In this document: positions 63,137 through 64,000 of the stretch, piece by piece
Position numbering within the stretch: position 1 is the stretch's first letter
Layout of the letters: every line of letters starts with the position of its first letter
Assembly: GCA_964536015.1 (NCBI GenBank)
Contig: CAZHVS010000002.1
Span: 62,001-126,000, forward strand
Reading direction: 5' to 3'
DNA from: CAZHVS01 sp964536015
Lineage (GTDB): Bacteria; Bacteroidota; Ignavibacteria; Ignavibacteriales; Ignavibacteriaceae
Length of the DNA stretch: 64,000 nucleotides
The notes under the pieces: generated by a model
What the model saw: only the letters and a program-made list of their open reading frames with translations
What the model was told of the DNA's origin: nothing
Database searches by the model: none
Position numbers and translations under genes: made by a program

Positions 63137-64000
63137 TTATTTATTTGAATTAGAAAATTTTTTATGAATTGAGTTCGCAGCAATTCTTCCCGCACCCATA
63201 GCTTCTATTACTGTTGCAGAACCTGTAACGATATCGCCACCTGCATAAACATTAGGAATTGAGGTCTCCATTGTTTGTGTATTAACCTCAATATAACCCC
63301 ATTTGTTTCTTTTTAGATTTGGAGTCGTGTTAAAAAGAATTGGATTTGGTCCTGTGCCGATTGCTACAATTGCAAGATCGCACTCAATAGTAAAATTTGA
63401 ATCTTTGATTGGAACTGGTCTCCTTCTTCCACTCTCATCAGGTTCTCCAAGCTGCATCTTAATACACTCAACACCTTTTACGGTATTAAAATCAGTTCCA
63501 ATATAGCGAATAGGATTTGTAAGTAATTTAAATTTAATTCCTTCCTCTTCAGCATGATGAACTTCTTCAGCTCTTGCCGGTAATTCGTGTCGCGAACGAC
63601 GATAAACGATCGTAACCTCTGATGAACCCGTTCTAATCGCTGTTCGAGCACTATCCATAGCTACATTACCACCTCCTACAACGATAACTTTATTTCCTCG
63701 AGGCATAGGGGTGTCATATTCAGGAAATTTATATGCTTTCATTAAATTCATTCTTGTTAAATATTCATTCGATGAAAAAACATTACCAAGACTTTCACCT
63801 TCAATTCCCATAAATGTTGGAAGTCCTGCTCCAACACCAATATAAACAGCATCAAAATGCTCTAGTAATTCATCAATGGTTAAAATTGTTCCAATAACAT
63901 GATTTAATTCAAATCTTACGCCGATTTCTTTTAAAAAATTAATTTCGAATTGTACAATTGATTTTGGTAGCCTGAATTCAGGAATTCCATAAGTCAGAAC
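63137..64000 (-). CDS. NADPH glutamate-synthase small-subunit-like flavoprotein, C-terminal part
   Basis: The last 287 codons of a GltD/GltA-type pyridine nucleotide oxidoreductase; the 5' part is outside the window. The visible part has LTYGIPEFRLPKSIVQFEIN, VYIGVGAGLPTFMGIEGE, the NADPH-binding VVGGGNVAMDSARTAIR, VYRRSRHELPARAEEV, and the FAD motif NVYAGGDIVTGSATVIEAMG. It supplies reducing power in glutamate synthase or NfnB-like complexes. Its gene sits just upstream of the rubrerythrin gene in one operon. Confidence 0.9.
   Translation of the reverse strand, partial: VLTYGIPEFRLPKSIVQFEINFLKEIGVRFELNHVIGTILTIDELLEHFDAVYIGVGAGLPTFMGIEGESLGNVFSSNEYLTRMNLMKAYKFPEYDTPMPRGNKVIVVGGGNVAMDSARTAIRTGSSEVTIVYRRSRHELPARAEEVHHAEEEGIKFKLLTNPIRYIGTDFNTVKGVECIKMQLGEPDESGRRRPVPIKDSNFTIECDLAIVAIGTGPNPILFNTTPNLKRNKWGYIEVNTQTMETSIPNVYAGGDIVTGSATVIEAMGAGRIAANSIHKKFSNSNK

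Overview
The window is AT-rich bacterial chromosome (about two thirds A+T by eye), densely packed, with 57 protein genes (two cut by the window edges) and one tRNA. Three secreted proteins end in the type IX secretion (T9SS) sorting domain, whose core here reads NYPNPFNPST. Several genes follow Bacteroidetes-type promoters (TTTG, 19-20 nt, TAnnTTTG). With the separate atpDC pair and the pilin-like protein starting MGQQQ, this suggests a Bacteroidota/Chlorobi-group organism. Ignavibacteria (Ignavibacterium or Melioribacter relatives) is my best guess. No plasmid, phage, insertion sequence or CRISPR was seen, so this looks like ordinary chromosome.

Layout. 1-5246: start of sucD, a T9SS cargo protein, then der, a CoA-disulfide-reductase-like flavoprotein and upp. 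5260-12793: a TPR protein, a Rel/Spo (p)ppGpp enzyme, ruvX, alr, an unknown helical protein, a mannose-1-phosphate guanylyltransferase and an unusual RpiB-like protein. 12820-24557: a secreted peptidoglycan hydrolase with T9SS tail, nuoABCDEF (only the first six complex I genes), a pilin-like protein, an M24 peptidase and a second large T9SS protein. 24617-31820: atpDC, then on the minus strand pruA, sucC, a TPR protein and aroE. 31954-40405: a hybrid histidine kinase phosphorelay protein, a phosphodiesterase-like protein, a hydrolase, a ferredoxin, a bacterioferritin and a class V aminotransferase.

40475-45827 looks like a peptidoglycan-recycling operon: a BadF-type sugar kinase, an AmpG-like permease, and a NagZ-type glucosaminidase fused to a serine beta-lactamase-fold domain. 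45830-49165 holds a PEGA lipoprotein and a Cache/PAS histidine kinase. tRNA-Asp(GTC) at 49537-49611 is a complete small transcription unit with its own promoter and terminator.

Two multi-gene systems stand out. The first (49666-55374, minus strand) is a tight operon: a secreted WD40-caspase protein, a DUF4384-type exported protein, a CHASE2-class III nucleotide cyclase and an NlpC/P60-type exported protein. It could link a protease-like module outside the inner membrane to cyclic nucleotide signalling inside. The second (56543-62205, plus strand) encodes two SGNH hydrolase-fold proteins, a fatty acyl-AMP-ligase-like enzyme, an acyl carrier protein and an MBOAT membrane acyltransferase. This matches the parts list of the Dlt D-alanylation system (ligase, carrier, MBOAT, SGNH), but with an acyl-type ligase, suggesting an undescribed surface-acylation pathway. 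The window ends with a DUF4180 protein, a rubrerythrin-like protein and part of a GltD-like flavoprotein.

All family assignments come from reading motifs by eye; no database search was run.
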